Counted from the stretch's first letter, positions 47,281 through 56,158 are shown. The stretch: DNA of 64,000 bases from Streptomyces kurssanovii (GCF_014649695.1 NZ_BMTN01000017.1:1-64000), one strand, 5' to 3'. Translations and numbers: made by a program. Notes: generated by a model not told the origin, from the letters alone.

Positions 47281-49182
47281 TTAGAAGAGCAGATAGCGCT
47301 GGGTGAGTGGCAGGTTCTGAGGTGGGTTCGGCTGGTCCAGGTACCAGAACCCCTTGAGGGCTGGGTGCTCTGTGAGGCTGTGTCCTTGCGCCGGATCGAC
47401 CCCGGGAATCGCCACTGCGATCTTGAACTCGGTCGGGTTGATGTCGATCTCGAAGCACTTGTCGTTGAAGACCATGTCCTTCTTCATGACGCTCTTGACC
47501 GGTTTGGCGCCCTTGAGCTCACGCCGCAGACCGAGGGTGTCCTTCAGGGAGTCCTTGAACACGCCCTTGCCTTTCACCGTGCTGTACGGGTCAGTGCCGG
47601 AGGGCGGGTTGAGGGCCTTGTCCGAGACGAACGAGTAGGACACCTGGGACCCGATCGCTTGGGCCATCGCCGGCCGCAGGAAGGTGGGTTGCGGGGTGGA
47701 TACCGAACCGTTCGGGTCTCCCAGGTTGCCGAGCACCATGGCGCCGCCCTTGATGACCACCTCGGGCCGCACGGCGAAGAACCGCGGGTCCCACAGCACG
47801 AGGTCGGCCAGCTTCTTCACCTTCACCGAGCCGACGTACTCGTCGATCCCGTGGGCGATGGCGGGGTTGATCGTGTATTTGGCCACGTAGCGCAGAGCAC
47901 GGGCGTTGTCGCCTTCTCCCGGCTCATCCCCGTAGAAGAAGTTCGCGTCCCCGTTGAAGGTCTTGTGGCTCCACTGCTTCATGACGTGCGCGACCTGCCA
48001 GGTGCGGGTCACGACCTCGCCGATGCGGCCCATGGCCTGGGCGTCGGAGGAGGTGATGGACATAGCGCCCATGTCGTGCAGTACGTCCTCGGCGAACATG
48101 GTCGTGGAGCGGATACGGGAGTCGGCGAACGCCTGGTCGTTCGGGTTGGTCAGGTCCAGGTGATGGGCGGAGGCAAGCATGTCGATGTGTTCCGCCACGG
48201 TGTTCACCGTGTAGGGCAGCGTCGGGTTCGTCGAGGCGGGCAGGACGTTTTCCCGGGCCGCCACCTTCAGGATGTCGGGGGCATGCCCGCCACCCGCACC
48301 TTCCGCGTGGAAGACGTGGATGCCGCGACCGTCGATGGCATCGAGGGTGGTTTCGCTGAAGCCGGCCTCGTTGAGGGAGTCGGCGTGCAGGGCGACCTGC
48401 AGGCCCCACTTCTCCCCGGCCTTCAGAGCGGCGTCCAGAACTGCCGGGGTGGCTCCCCAGTCCTCGTGGATCTTGTAGCCGCCGGCACCCGCCAGCGCCT
48501 GCTCGTCCAGGCCGTCCTCGCTGACGGTGTTGCCCTTGCCCAGCAGCATGACGTTGACCGGCAGGTCGTCGAAGCTGCGGTGCAGGTTCACCAGGTGCTG
48601 CGGGCCAGGAGTCACGGTGGTCGCCTTGGAGCCCTCAGAGGGGCCCACGCCGCCGCCGACCAGGGTAGTCGTCCCCGTGGCCAGGGCTTCCATGACAGCT
48701 GACGGGGAGATGTAGTGCACATGAGTGTCGACGGCCCCGGCGGTGAGGATCTTGCCCTCGCCGGAGATCACGTCCGTGGAAGGCCCGATCTCAAGCCCAG
48801 GGGTGACCCCGGCCATGACGTCGCTGTTCCCGGCCTTGCCGATCGCGACGATCTTGCCGTCCTTGATACCGACATCAGCACGCACAATGGCGTTCTTGCC
48901 GGAGCTCTCACCCGGGACGAGGCTTGCCAGGTCCTGGGCGGGGGCAACGTCCAGGACGATCACGTTGGTGATCACGGTGTCAGGGGCGCCCTCCGTACTG
49001 GTGGTGGTGCCCTGCAGCATCGACTCCCGGATGGTCTTGCCGCCGCCGAAGACCGCCTCGTCGCCGCCGAACGTCAGGTCGTGGGTGACCTCGATCCAGA
49101 GGTTGGTGTCGCCCAGGCGCATCTGGTCGCCCACGGTCGGGCCGTAGGACTTCGCATAGTTCCTGCGGGTGATGGTCGTCAT
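47281..49182 (-). CDS. ureC: Urease alpha subunit, divergent, flap Cys replaced by Ala
   Basis: 633 residues, about 60 longer than typical. Nickel ligands and catalytic residues are present: DTHVHYISP (HxH), GYKIHEDWG with the carbamylated Lys at 237 and its His, VALHADSLNEAGFSE, FHAEGAGGGHAPD and SSDAQAMGRIGEV (Asp). In the mobile flap the usual CHHLD motif reads SAHHLD: the conserved Cys is Ala339. The C-terminal quarter diverges, with insertions (KGFWYLDQPNPPQNLPL before the end QRYLLF). It should hydrolyse urea to ammonia and carbamate, or a related substrate. Flap Cys loss is known to lower but not abolish activity in other ureases. Confidence 0.95.
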   Translation of the reverse strand: MTTITRRNYAKSYGPTVGDQMRLGDTNLWIEVTHDLTFGGDEAVFGGGKTIRESMLQGTTTSTEGAPDTVITNVIVLDVAPAQDLASLVPGESSGKNAIVRADVGIKDGKIVAIGKAGNSDVMAGVTPGLEIGPSTDVISGEGKILTAGAVDTHVHYISPSAVMEALATGTTTLVGGGVGPSEGSKATTVTPGPQHLVNLHRSFDDLPVNVMLLGKGNTVSEDGLDEQALAGAGGYKIHEDWGATPAVLDAALKAGEKWGLQVALHADSLNEAGFSETTLDAIDGRGIHVFHAEGAGGGHAPDILKVAARENVLPASTNPTLPYTVNTVAEHIDMLASAHHLDLTNPNDQAFADSRIRSTTMFAEDVLHDMGAMSITSSDAQAMGRIGEVVTRTWQVAHVMKQWSHKTFNGDANFFYGDEPGEGDNARALRYVAKYTINPAIAHGIDEYVGSVKVKKLADLVLWDPRFFAVRPEVVIKGGAMVLGNLGDPNGSVSTPQPTFLRPAMAQAIGSQVSYSFVSDKALNPPSGTDPYSTVKGKGVFKDSLKDTLGLRRELKGAKPVKSVMKKDMVFNDKCFEIDINPTEFKIAVAIPGVDPAQGHSLTEHPALKGFWYLDQPNPPQNLPLTQRYLLF

Positions 49183-49215
49183 TGTTTTCCTCCAGCTGGG
49201 TGTGCGAGGGCCCGG

Positions 49216-49830
49216 TCAGTCGAGGTCGACGTCGCCGGCTGGCTTGTCCTTGCGCAGGCCCGGAACGCGGCGCTTCCCGCCCATCTCCACGACCTCGACC
49301 TTGTCGCTGGGAGCGTTCTCGGGGCTGAACCGCTTCGAATCCCCCGGAGCGACATCGAGACGGAATCCCCAGGGGGCCCTTCCCGGCGTCTTCGACCGGT
49401 CGTGCGCGAACTTGCGGGCTGCGGCGATCTGCTGTTGCCGCGTCAGCTGATTGGATGTCAGTGCCACCTCGGCCTGGGCGGCGGCGTTCTTGTCAGTGAA
49501 GAACAGCAGGTCCTCGTTGACGTCGGCCAGGTGGATGTGCGAACCGATCTGGATGTCACGGTCACCGACGTTGATCACGTAGAGAGTGGCCTTGGCGCCC
49601 TGAGAGTTGAGTACGTGGTTCGAGGCCGGGTCCTTGACCCACATCCCTCCCACTTCGTACTCGGAAAAGTCGTAGGCCGTGCCCGGATCCAGGGCGGAGG
49701 GCTTGGGCAAGGGCTGTCCGAGCTTCTCGCCAGGAGCGGGCAGCGTGGGGACAGGCTGGGTGACCGGATACTCGACCGGCTCAGGCTGCGTGGGGAAAGG
49801 CCGCGTGGTCAGCGGCTGGTAGTAGGGCAT
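49216..49830 (-). CDS. ureB: Urease beta subunit with extensions
   Basis: 204 residues, against roughly 100-135 for most stand-alone UreB. The conserved core is at about 80-185: LYVINVGDRDIQIGSHIHLA then DVNEDLLFFTD (family 'v.N.gDRPiQVGSHyHf.E.N..L.f'), GFRLDVAPGDSKRFSPENA and VEVVEMGGKRRVPGL. About 70 N-terminal residues are Pro/Thr-rich (RPFPTQPEPVEYPVTQPVPT) and have no counterpart I know; about 15 charged residues are added at the end. It packs on UreC in the urease trimer. It follows ureA by ten bases. Confidence 0.92.
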   Translation of the reverse strand: MPYYQPLTTRPFPTQPEPVEYPVTQPVPTLPAPGEKLGQPLPKPSALDPGTAYDFSEYEVGGMWVKDPASNHVLNSQGAKATLYVINVGDRDIQIGSHIHLADVNEDLLFFTDKNAAAQAEVALTSNQLTRQQQIAAARKFAHDRSKTPGRAPWGFRLDVAPGDSKRFSPENAPSDKVEVVEMGGKRRVPGLRKDKPAGDVDLD

Positions 49831-49840
49831 GGATTCGTCC

Positions 49841-50227
49841 TCAGCTGCTCGGAACAGGCTTCGTGACTGGCTTCGGGTCGCGGATCGGGTTGTAGAGGGT
49901 GACCAGCTTGCGGCCGTCAGGGAACGTCGCCTCGACCTGGAGGATGTCGAGCATCTCGGGCACGCCCTCCATCACGTCGGCCCGCGTGAGGACACTCTCT
50001 CCCTCGCCCCGGGTGTCGCCCTGCCGGTCTTCCAGGGGAATGCGGGCATCGCTCATCATCTGGTCGACGGTGTAGTTGCCCGCCCGGGCTTCCTCGATGA
50101 CCCAGCAACTGATGTAGGCCACGGCCTCGGGATAGTTCAGCTTGATGCCGCGCTCCTTGCGGTAGCTGGCGAGCATCCCGGCCACGCTCAGCAGCAGCTT
50201 TTCCTGCTCTGAGGGAATCAGGTGCAT
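49841..50227 (-). CDS. ureA: Urease gamma subunit
   Basis: 128 residues; a normal UreA core [20 protein letters not shown], then [20 protein letters not shown] and [20 protein letters not shown], with [20 protein letters not shown] at the end. There is an additional tail of about 15 residues rich in Lys/Pro. First gene of ureA-B-C-F-G-D. The ribosome site is GGAG just before the start. The operon promoter should lie in 50230-50400. Confidence 0.95.
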   Translation of the reverse strand: MHLIPSEQEKLLLSVAGMLASYRKERGIKLNYPEAVAYISCWVIEEARAGNYTVDQMMSDARIPLEDRQGDTRGEGESVLTRADVMEGVPEMLDILQVEATFPDGRKLVTLYNPIRDPKPVTKPVPSS

Positions 50228-50890
50228 CTGTGCTCCTCAATGGTGGTGATGGCGCCCCGCTCCAGGCGGATCAGGGGCGCTCGCACGGCCCCGGTGCCGA
50301 GGCAGGCCGCCAAGACGGCTCTCTCGGCACCGGGGCCGGGCAGTTGGTAGGGCTTGTCAGCGGAACTCCTGCAGGGTTGCTGTGCCGTGCGTCCGCCGGA
50401 CCAGCCAGACGGCGCCCGCACACCTCCTGATCGACGCCCCTCAACGGGCAGCCTGCGTTGGCTGGCGGGCGATGAGGTGACCTCGCCCAACAAGACAACG
50501 CGTGGCCGCATCGCCAGGACTGAGGCCGGGCGGCCCACCACGGCCGAGAACAGGGGCGCCGAGGGCACGACGCGCACCGGGCCGGGTCGGAAATCCGGGG
50601 CGCTGCCGGTCAGGACAAACCGCGCACGGCGAGTGAGCCATACAATCGCGCCTCGCCACTGAGTCCCGATGCTGCCGTTGCGGTGGGTCATACCGGCCCT
50701 GAACCACTCGTGGCTGCCTGCGTGGTGCGGAGCACCACGGCAGCGCCGGCATCCCGGCTTGTCGCGCTCCCAAGAGGTAGGTTCCCCAGCACCCGCTCGA
50801 GCCGCGTGCGGATGTCATGCGAAGACCTCTCCCTGCATTAGCGCATGCCGAACACGTCTCGATTCACGAGACGGCGGCCACCCGCCTGCA
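50228..50890. other. Region upstream of ureA without a supported gene
   Basis: A minus-strand frame through 50218-50691 (for example PLFSAVVGRPASVLAMRPRV then VLLGEV) is open but resembles no family and runs into the ureA leader. I see no clear NikR or Nur-like operator. It probably contains the urease promoter. Confidence 0.35.
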
Positions 50891-51000
50891 GCAGCCAGAT
50901 ATTGCAGCACTATAGAGCGACATTTATACCCTCTGTAGCGCAATTAGTAATAGCATCGGCTTTTAAGGTATGTGATAAGGAATTTCGAACCTCGGACAGG
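50891..51000. other. AT-rich island with tRNA-like traces
   Basis: About 110 bases with roughly half the GC of the surroundings. Parts look tRNA-like: TAGCGCAATTAG (D-arm like), CGGCTTTTAAGG (anticodon loop like, UUU) and TTTCGAACC (T-loop like) in the right order and rough spacing. The acceptor, D and anticodon stems do not pair properly, so this is at most a decayed or partial tRNA. Confidence 0.25.
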
Positions 51001-51239
51001 GCGAATGCCCACTCTCAGAAAAGTCGAGGTCATCTACGGGATTCGGCGTCTGTGGGGCACCGCTCGCCTTCGACAGCGCACCGACCTCGGCCGCCGGGCG
51101 TTCGCTCGTTTTCACCCGATACAGCGGTTCTCTGGCATTGCGTATGCACGAGACAGAAGGCATCGCAGCGCCTGTGAGCAAGGTCCGCCAACGGGCGGAG
51201 AGTTCCGGCGCTCGGAACTCGCGAGGCTGGTCGGCACGG

Positions 51240-51590
51240 GGCACACCAAGCGCCTCGCGCGGCAGACCGTCGTGTCCGACCGACAGCGCCACGGACGCCG
51301 ACACGCACTACCGCTACTACCCAGCGGGCAACTCGGTCGAGATCGACGACCGCTCCACCGCCACGGGTGACAAGCAGTGCTTCACCTACGACGGGCACAG
51401 GCGTCTGAAGAGCGCGTGGCCTGCCCAGGCCGACTGCGCGACGACACCCACCGCCGCGGGCGTCGGAGGGGTTTGCGCCCTACTGGAAGTCGTACACGTA
51501 CGACAGCTCCGGCAACCGCAAGACAGAGACCGACCATTTGGCCACGAGCGGCCCCGCCGCCACGACGTACACCTAACGACCACACCACCG
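51240..51590 (+). pseudogene. RHS/YD-repeat protein relic
   Basis: The plus frame reads HYRYYPAGNSVEIDDRSTAT then GDKQCFTYDGHRRLKSAWPA, and after a shift YWKSYTYDSSGNRKTETDHL and ATSGPAATTYT. These are YD-repeat (RHS) motifs (YxYD..GNv..i.D). No start or toxin domain remains. Confidence 0.75.
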
Positions 51591-51727
51591 CCGAGGACAA
51601 GCCCCGCCCGCACCTCCTGGCCTCCACCACGACCAGCCTCGCGGGATCGCGCCCTGACCGTCGCCTTCGCCTACAACATGGTGCTGACGCCGTTCGGTTG
51701 GACCACGTTGAACCGAGGCGGGCGGCA

Positions 51728-51928
51728 TCAGCGCCAGGAGACGGGGCTGCGGTAGCCGGCCACGCGCTCGAGGCGGCGCCAGCGGGCCTGCGGGCGGCGG
51801 TTGCCATGGGCGAACCGGGGAGTGGTGGCACGCTGCGCGGCGGTGTGGGCCGCCAGAACCGCGATCAACGCGGCGAGTTCCTCGGGAGTGGGATCGCCGT
51901 GGATGATGCGGAGGTCCCCCTGGTCCAT
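51728..51928 (-). CDS. Acyl-CoA carboxylase epsilon subunit-like protein
   Basis: 66 residues: IIHGDPTPEELAALIAVLAA in the first half and a Trp/Arg-containing end WRRLERVAGYRSPVSWR. This is the pattern of AccE/PccE, the small epsilon subunit that stabilises actinobacterial acyl-CoA carboxylases. No carboxylase beta subunit is nearby, so it is an orphan. It follows the remains of an FAD monooxygenase gene on the same strand, an arrangement that recalls type II polyketide clusters and suggests a leftover of one. Confidence 0.7.
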   Translation of the reverse strand: MDQGDLRIIHGDPTPEELAALIAVLAAHTAAQRATTPRFAHGNRRPQARWRRLERVAGYRSPVSWR

Positions 51929-51939
51929 CTGCTGCTCCT

Positions 51940-52290
51940 TCGGTGCGCTCGCTGGGGCGTGCCGTGCTTGCGGGCGGCCTGGTCCGCGTGCTTGGTCCGG
52001 TGCATCGGGAGGTGCTGGGAGGTGCGGTCGGAGTCGGTGGCCGGGAGGGGCAGCGCGGCCTCCACCCGTCGACGCAGGTCGGGGTCGGTGAACGGGCCCG
52101 CGCGCTGATCACGCCGTCGGGGCGGACCAGGACCGCGCCGGGGGAACGCAGTCCTGGTCCGCGCAGGTCCGCCGGGGGCGGACCCGAGAGCCGGACGACG
52201 AGGGGCCTGCCGTCCGGAGCCGTGGGTTCGAGGCCACCGCCGGTGGCCGTCGCCGTAGCTTCGGGCGCGCGGTCACGCGACGCGCGAGCA
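51940..52290 (-). pseudogene. FAD-dependent aromatic monooxygenase C-terminal relic
   Basis: The minus frame reads LRGPGLRSPGAVLVRPDGVI then SARA, the C-terminal thioredoxin-like domain motif of polyketide FAD hydroxylases (LLVRPDGxVAWR). A missing C near 52098 shifts into PFTDPDLRRRVEAALPLPAT. The FAD-binding N-terminal part is not present. Confidence 0.6.
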
Positions 52291-52557
52291 GCGCGCCCTG
52301 GTGGCGAGAGAGAAGGATCTTCGCGTCTTTCCAGGCGGCCGAACGCCGTGAGGGCCGCAGCCACACGGGTTCCCGCAGCGTCAGAAGAGACACGAATCGT
52401 AGACACACAGCCGGCGATCATCGCCGAGCCGGCATGAAGATCGGAACCTGTGCCCTGCGGGTGACTGCACGGACGGCATTGTCGGCAAGGACAGGAGGAG
52501 TTGGTTCGGCCGCCGCCCGTAGGGTTTCAAGACTGCTTCACCGAGCCTGAGTCGAGT

Positions 52558-52594
52558 TTCCTTCGCTGAACGTCCGTCGAGTTCAGCGAAGGAA
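52558..52594. terminator. 14-pair hairpin
   Basis: TTCCTTCGCTGAAC (52558-52571) and GTTCAGCGAAGGAA (52581-52594) are perfectly complementary around a 9-base loop. It lies about 110 bases downstream of the quinone reductase gene. Confidence 0.65.
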
Positions 52595-52620
52595 GCGGCG
52601 GTGACATGCAGGAACGCGCG

Positions 52621-52645
52621 GGCTGGGGCTGGGGCTGGGGCTGGG
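52621..52645. repeat. Hexamer repeat
   Basis: Four GGGGCT-type hexamers in tandem (GGCTGG unit), with a GGGCCCC end that could fold. Simple-sequence repeat in a non-coding space. Confidence 0.8.
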
Positions 52646-52660
52646 CCCCAGAGTAAGCAT

Positions 52661-52697
52661 CGTGATTAGTCGTGAAAACTCTAAGAATTCACGAATG
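52661..52697. repeat. AT-rich inverted repeat, copy 1
   Basis: GATTAGTCGTGAA (52661 on) and TTCACGAATGATC are near-perfect inverted arms (11 of 13) around an 11-base centre, eight bases past the stop of the quinone reductase gene. A closely similar element lies at 56159-56196. Confidence 0.65.
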
Positions 52698-52704
52698 ATC
52701 GAGG

Positions 52705-53271
52705 TCAGCCGACCGGCGTCTCACTGGTCGCGATGAGCCTGCGGTATTCCTTGGTGTTCAGGACGAGGTCCTCGTCCAGCGGGTCGAAGATCATGCCGTA
52801 GACGGAGTGAAAACCCTGATAGTCAAGCTGGCAGAACTCCAGCGTTTGAGCGACCGGGGCGAGGTACTCCTCGAGGGTCCGTCGGGCGAGGCCTTCTGCG
52901 GCGTAGGTCTCCAGGGTGCTGCCGACCGTGACGGCCAGCCAAGCCTTCTTGCCCTGCAGCGCGGAGGCGGAACCGTCGAAGGTGAAGGCGAAACCGTGAA
53001 CCAGCACCGCGTCGAACCAGGCCTTGAGCAGCGGGGTCACGTTGTACCAGTAGACCGGGAACTGGAGAACGACGGTGTCGTGCTCGCGCAGCAGTTGCTG
53101 CTCGTGTGCGGCATCGATCTTGAAATCGGGGTAAGTCTGGTAGAGGTCGTGGACGGTGACGTTGTCCAAGTCCTTGATCCCGGCGAGCCAGGTGGCGTTG
53201 CCACGGGATTCCGCGAGGTTCGGGTGGGCGACAATGACGAGGGTGCGATTGGTGGTCACTGACTGTTCCAT
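52705..53271 (-). CDS. NAD(P)H-dependent FMN quinone oxidoreductase
   Basis: 188 residues from ATG at 53271. Flavodoxin-like fold of the KefF/MdaB type: RTLVIVAHPNLAESRGNATW (first phosphate loop), VTVHDLYQTYPDF, TVVLQFPVYWYNVTPLLKAW then FDAVLVHGFAFTFDG, and LQGKKAWLAVTVGSTLETYA. It transfers two electrons from NAD(P)H to quinones or similar acceptors. No regulator is adjacent. It lies among IS relics; a link to phenazine redox protection is possible but only by distance. Confidence 0.88.
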   Translation of the reverse strand: MEQSVTTNRTLVIVAHPNLAESRGNATWLAGIKDLDNVTVHDLYQTYPDFKIDAAHEQQLLREHDTVVLQFPVYWYNVTPLLKAWFDAVLVHGFAFTFDGSASALQGKKAWLAVTVGSTLETYAAEGLARRTLEEYLAPVAQTLEFCQLDYQGFHSVYGMIFDPLDEDLVLNTKEYRRLIATSETPVG

Positions 53272-53441
53272 TTCTCGTGTAGGACGCGAACCCGTGTGCG
53301 TCTTCACTGTCAATGTTGGCGAGCGGGTCGGCCGTGTCCGCGGTCATGCGTTCTTCTCGAGCGCTTTGAAAGGGCGTTCGTTTCGGAACGAGCGGCTATG
53401 TCTCTGTAAGTAAAGGCGGCCGGTGATCCGAGCGGCGTTTG

Positions 53442-54553
53442 TCACGCAATATTGACGGACTCGTTCCATCGGTGACCGTCCGGGTGGTGGATATTCACGC
53501 GCACCCCCAACGCCCCCAGGGCTTCGGCTAGTCGGGATGCGTCCGGTTTGTGATCATCCGAGGCCGAGGAGTGCGAGGGGTCGATGTGGGTTGCGGGCGT
53601 TGCGGCGGGGGCCGGCGGCGATGTTGACGGCCCCGGCGAGCTTGAGCGCGCCGATGGAGAGGGTGCGGCAGCTGGCCGTGGCGCGGGGCGCATTGCCGGT
53701 CCCGCAGCTGGGAGGCGTCCTCGACGAAGGTGGTGCCGCGGACGTGGTGCAGGGCTTCGACCTGCCAGTGCCCCTTGATCAGTTTGGCGAGCTGGGCGGG
53801 GTGGCCTGTTCGGCCTCAGGCTGGTGACCGCGTAGACGGTGGTGATCGTGGTCTTGCCGGTCTTGCGGTCGGTGTGCCGCCGCTTGATCTGGATGGCCTG
53901 CCGGGCCCAGGGGAACAGCAGGTTGTTCACGGTGGCCACCTCGATCCGGCGGATCTCCGCGCGGCCGTGGCGTGTGCCCCGGACCCGGCCCTGGAGCGGG
54001 ATGTCCTTCCAGGGAAGGGACTTGAGCCTGCGGAGCTTCTTCTTGTTGCCCTTGACGACGACGATGTAGTGGGCCTGGCGTCCCAGCAGGTAGACGGCGT
54101 GCTCGCGCTGGGTGTGCAGGGCGTCGGCGGTCACCACGACCCCGGTGAGTCGGCGACCGTGTCCAGCAGCGGCTGGAAGCGGGTGATCTCGCTGGTCTTG
54201 TCGCGGACGTCGAGCTGGGCCAGGACCGGGCCGGTGGCGTGGTCCAGGGCGGCGAGCAGGTGGATCTTCCGACCGCCGGCCTTCGCGGCGCCCCGCAGGC
54301 TCTTTCCGTCCACGGCCAGCGCGCGCGGCCCGGTCGTATGGGGTCGGCGGTCCGTGAGCCAGCGCCCGACCGCCGCGTCGAGGGCGTCGCCGTCGATCCA
54401 GCAGGCCCGGCGTCTCGCCGGGCAGCACCGGGGCTGCCTCGCGGTGCTCGTCAAGAGCGGGCGATTTCGGCGATGAGGCGCAGGCAGGCACGGTCTTCCA
54501 CTCGGATCACGGGGCGTGGAGAAGTCCATGATCCGGGAGACCGTGCCTGTCAC
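53442..54553 (-). pseudogene. ISAs1-family transposase, frameshifted
   Basis: The upstream frame holds [20 protein letters not shown] then [20 protein letters not shown] and [15 protein letters not shown] (first catalytic Asp). A second frame continues [39 protein letters not shown] and [20 protein letters not shown]. This is ISAs1 (H-repeat) DDE sequence. At least two frameshifts and a degraded 3' end make it inactive. Confidence 0.85.
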
Positions 54554-54660
54554 GCTTCCCGGCCCACCCTGTCCGACAGGCCGTCACGAACCGGACGCCG
54601 GCCGACTTTGCCGAAGTCCTGCCAGGCGAAACAGTGCATGCCGCGCACCCCCGCAGGGAC

Positions 54661-54990
54661 TCATGGGGTGAGGAGTTCGCACTGCTTGATGACCAGCACT
54701 GTTCCGTCCTCGCTGAAGACCCGACATTCTCCCTTGACGGTGACGGTGACGCCCAGGGGGACACTTCGCACAAGCCGGAATGATTCCTTGATTCGGTGGT
54801 CGAACGGCAGCACGAAGATGGCGAGGTGGGGGCCTCCGGGGACATCTGACACATCCACCACCGGCGTACCATATTGGCTTTCGCCCGTTCGGATTGAGAT
54901 TCCCTCGAGAGTGAGGAATTTCCCATAGTAGGCACGCTCGGCGGCGGCGCGGTCCGCGGTGAATTCGTTGTGGAGGTCTCGAATTTTCAT
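54661..54990 (-). CDS. OB-fold (tRNA_anti-like) protein
   Basis: 109 residues. MKIRDLHNEFTADRAAAERA followed by YYGKFLTLEGISIRTGE, then PLGVTVTVKGECRVFSEDGT and LVIKQCEL, is the pattern of the tRNA_anti-like OB-fold family (N...A...YkGk.v.v.G......v.v.G.......). Normally such domains are secreted or membrane-anchored; here no signal peptide is seen. Ligand unknown. It sits between ISAs1 and IS630 relics and its codon usage is less GC-rich than that of neighbours. Confidence 0.65.
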   Translation of the reverse strand: MKIRDLHNEFTADRAAAERAYYGKFLTLEGISIRTGESQYGTPVVDVSDVPGGPHLAIFVLPFDHRIKESFRLVRSVPLGVTVTVKGECRVFSEDGTVLVIKQCELLTP

Positions 54991-55019
54991 TGGTTGCCGC
55001 CTTCTCTGGTGTCGCGCGA

Positions 55020-55132
55020 TCCTGCTGGCCTTATTCGAGTTGTCGTCGACCAGGGCTCCGCGCTTGAGATCTTCTTACGGTTGGCCTTCTTGAGGATGTC
55101 GTCTGCTGTCTCGGTCCAGGTGAATGGTGGGG
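55020..55132 (-). pseudogene. IS630-family transposase C-terminal relic
   Basis: The minus strand reads PFTWTETADDILKKANRKKI, the typical end of IS630-type transposases (FxWTKTADEILxKxxR). Only this end remains, immediately downstream of the aldo/keto reductase stop. Confidence 0.75.
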
Positions 55133-55142
55133 GCCCACAGGG

Positions 55143-56006
55143 TCACTGCCCGAGGGCGTCGAGTTCGGCGATCGCCTCGTCGGGCAGTTGCAGGTCAGCC
55201 GCGGCGATGTTCTCCCGCAGGTGAGCGACGCAGGAGGTTCCGGGGATCAGCACCGTCGACGGCGAGCGCTGCAGCAGCCAGGCGAGCGCCACCTGCTGCT
55301 CGGTGGCGCCAAGGCGGCGGGCGACGTCGCGCAGGGTCCGTGACCGCAGTGGGTGGAATCCGCCGCCAAGGGGGAAAAACGCGGCGTAGGCGATGTTCTC
55401 CTCGGCGCAGCGATCGACAAGGTCGTCGTCGGCGCGGTCGACCAGGTTGTACCGGTTCTGCACGGTGACCACGGGGGCGATGGCCTGGGCCTGGGTGAGC
55501 TGGGCGTCGGTGATCCCGCTGAGGCCGAGGTGGCGGATCAGGCCCTGCTCACGCAGGTCGGCCAAGGTGCCGAACGACTCGGCGATGGAGGACTCGTCAC
55601 CGTCGAATGCGGCCGTGCGCAGGTTGACCACGTCCATGGTCTCCAGGCCGAGGTGCCGGAGATTCTCGTGGACCTGGGCCTTGAGGTCGGCGGGGTCCAG
55701 GGAGGTGATCCAGCCGCCGGTGGCGCTGCGGCGGACGCCGACCTTGGTGACGATGTGCAGACCGGCCGGGTAGGGGTGCAGGGCCTCCTTGATCAGTTTG
55801 TTGACGATAGTCGGCCCGTAGAAGTCGCTGGTGTCGATGTGGGTGATGCCGAGCTCGACCGCTGCGCGCAGCACGGCGATCGCCCGAGTGCGATCCTTGG
55901 GCGGTCCGAAGACACCGGGACCGGTCAGCTGCATCGCGCCGTATCCCATCCGGGTGATGCTCAGGTCGTCGGCGAGGGTTAACGTCTGCTGGGCGGGGAT
56001 CTTCAT
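55143..56006 (-). CDS. Aldo/keto reductase
   Basis: 287 residues, slightly short but complete TIM barrel. RMGYGAMQLTGPGVFGPPKD at the start, then GITHIDTSDFYGPTIVNKLI with Asp and Tyr of the catalytic tetrad, and HIVTKVGVRR with the Lys. The usual His strand is replaced (MDVVNLRTAAFDGDES, where VDLYQxH is typical), so the His seems absent. NADPH-binding end VLIPGTSCVAHLRENIAAAD. Close to the YdbC type of reductase, which often has this Asn instead of His. Substrate unknown. Confidence 0.88.
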   Translation of the reverse strand: MKIPAQQTLTLADDLSITRMGYGAMQLTGPGVFGPPKDRTRAIAVLRAAVELGITHIDTSDFYGPTIVNKLIKEALHPYPAGLHIVTKVGVRRSATGGWITSLDPADLKAQVHENLRHLGLETMDVVNLRTAAFDGDESSIAESFGTLADLREQGLIRHLGLSGITDAQLTQAQAIAPVVTVQNRYNLVDRADDDLVDRCAEENIAYAAFFPLGGGFHPLRSRTLRDVARRLGATEQQVALAWLLQRSPSTVLIPGTSCVAHLRENIAAADLQLPDEAIAELDALGQ

Positions 56007-56097
56007 CCGAAGCCTCTCGGGTCTGTTCGCGGCATCGTTGCGGACCGCTCGGCGCGTCCATTGGGTAAGTTTTCATATTTGCGGTGGAGCAGAGACG

Positions 56098-56139
56098 CGG
56101 TCGGGTGGCCAGGGGCGCGCGCCCCTGGCCACCCGACCG
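56098..56139. terminator. Perfect 42-bp palindrome
   Basis: Two 21-base arms (56098-56118 and 56119-56139) are perfectly complementary with no spacer; core GGGGCGCGCGCCCC, arms GGTCGGGTGGCC. It lies about 90 bases upstream of the aldo/keto reductase start and would act as a bidirectional terminator or form a cruciform. Confidence 0.8.
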
Positions 56140-56158
56140 GTAGAAGACAAGCAGCCTT

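Noticed and set aside
47164-49866. Two long plus-strand frames opposite ureC and ureB
   Set aside because: Antisense shadows of well-identified urease genes; composition is low-complexity.
50218-50691. Protein-coding gene upstream of ureA (possible ureD or transporter)
   Set aside because: The frame has no family resemblance and overlaps the ureA leader. A ureD gene is already present at the operon end.
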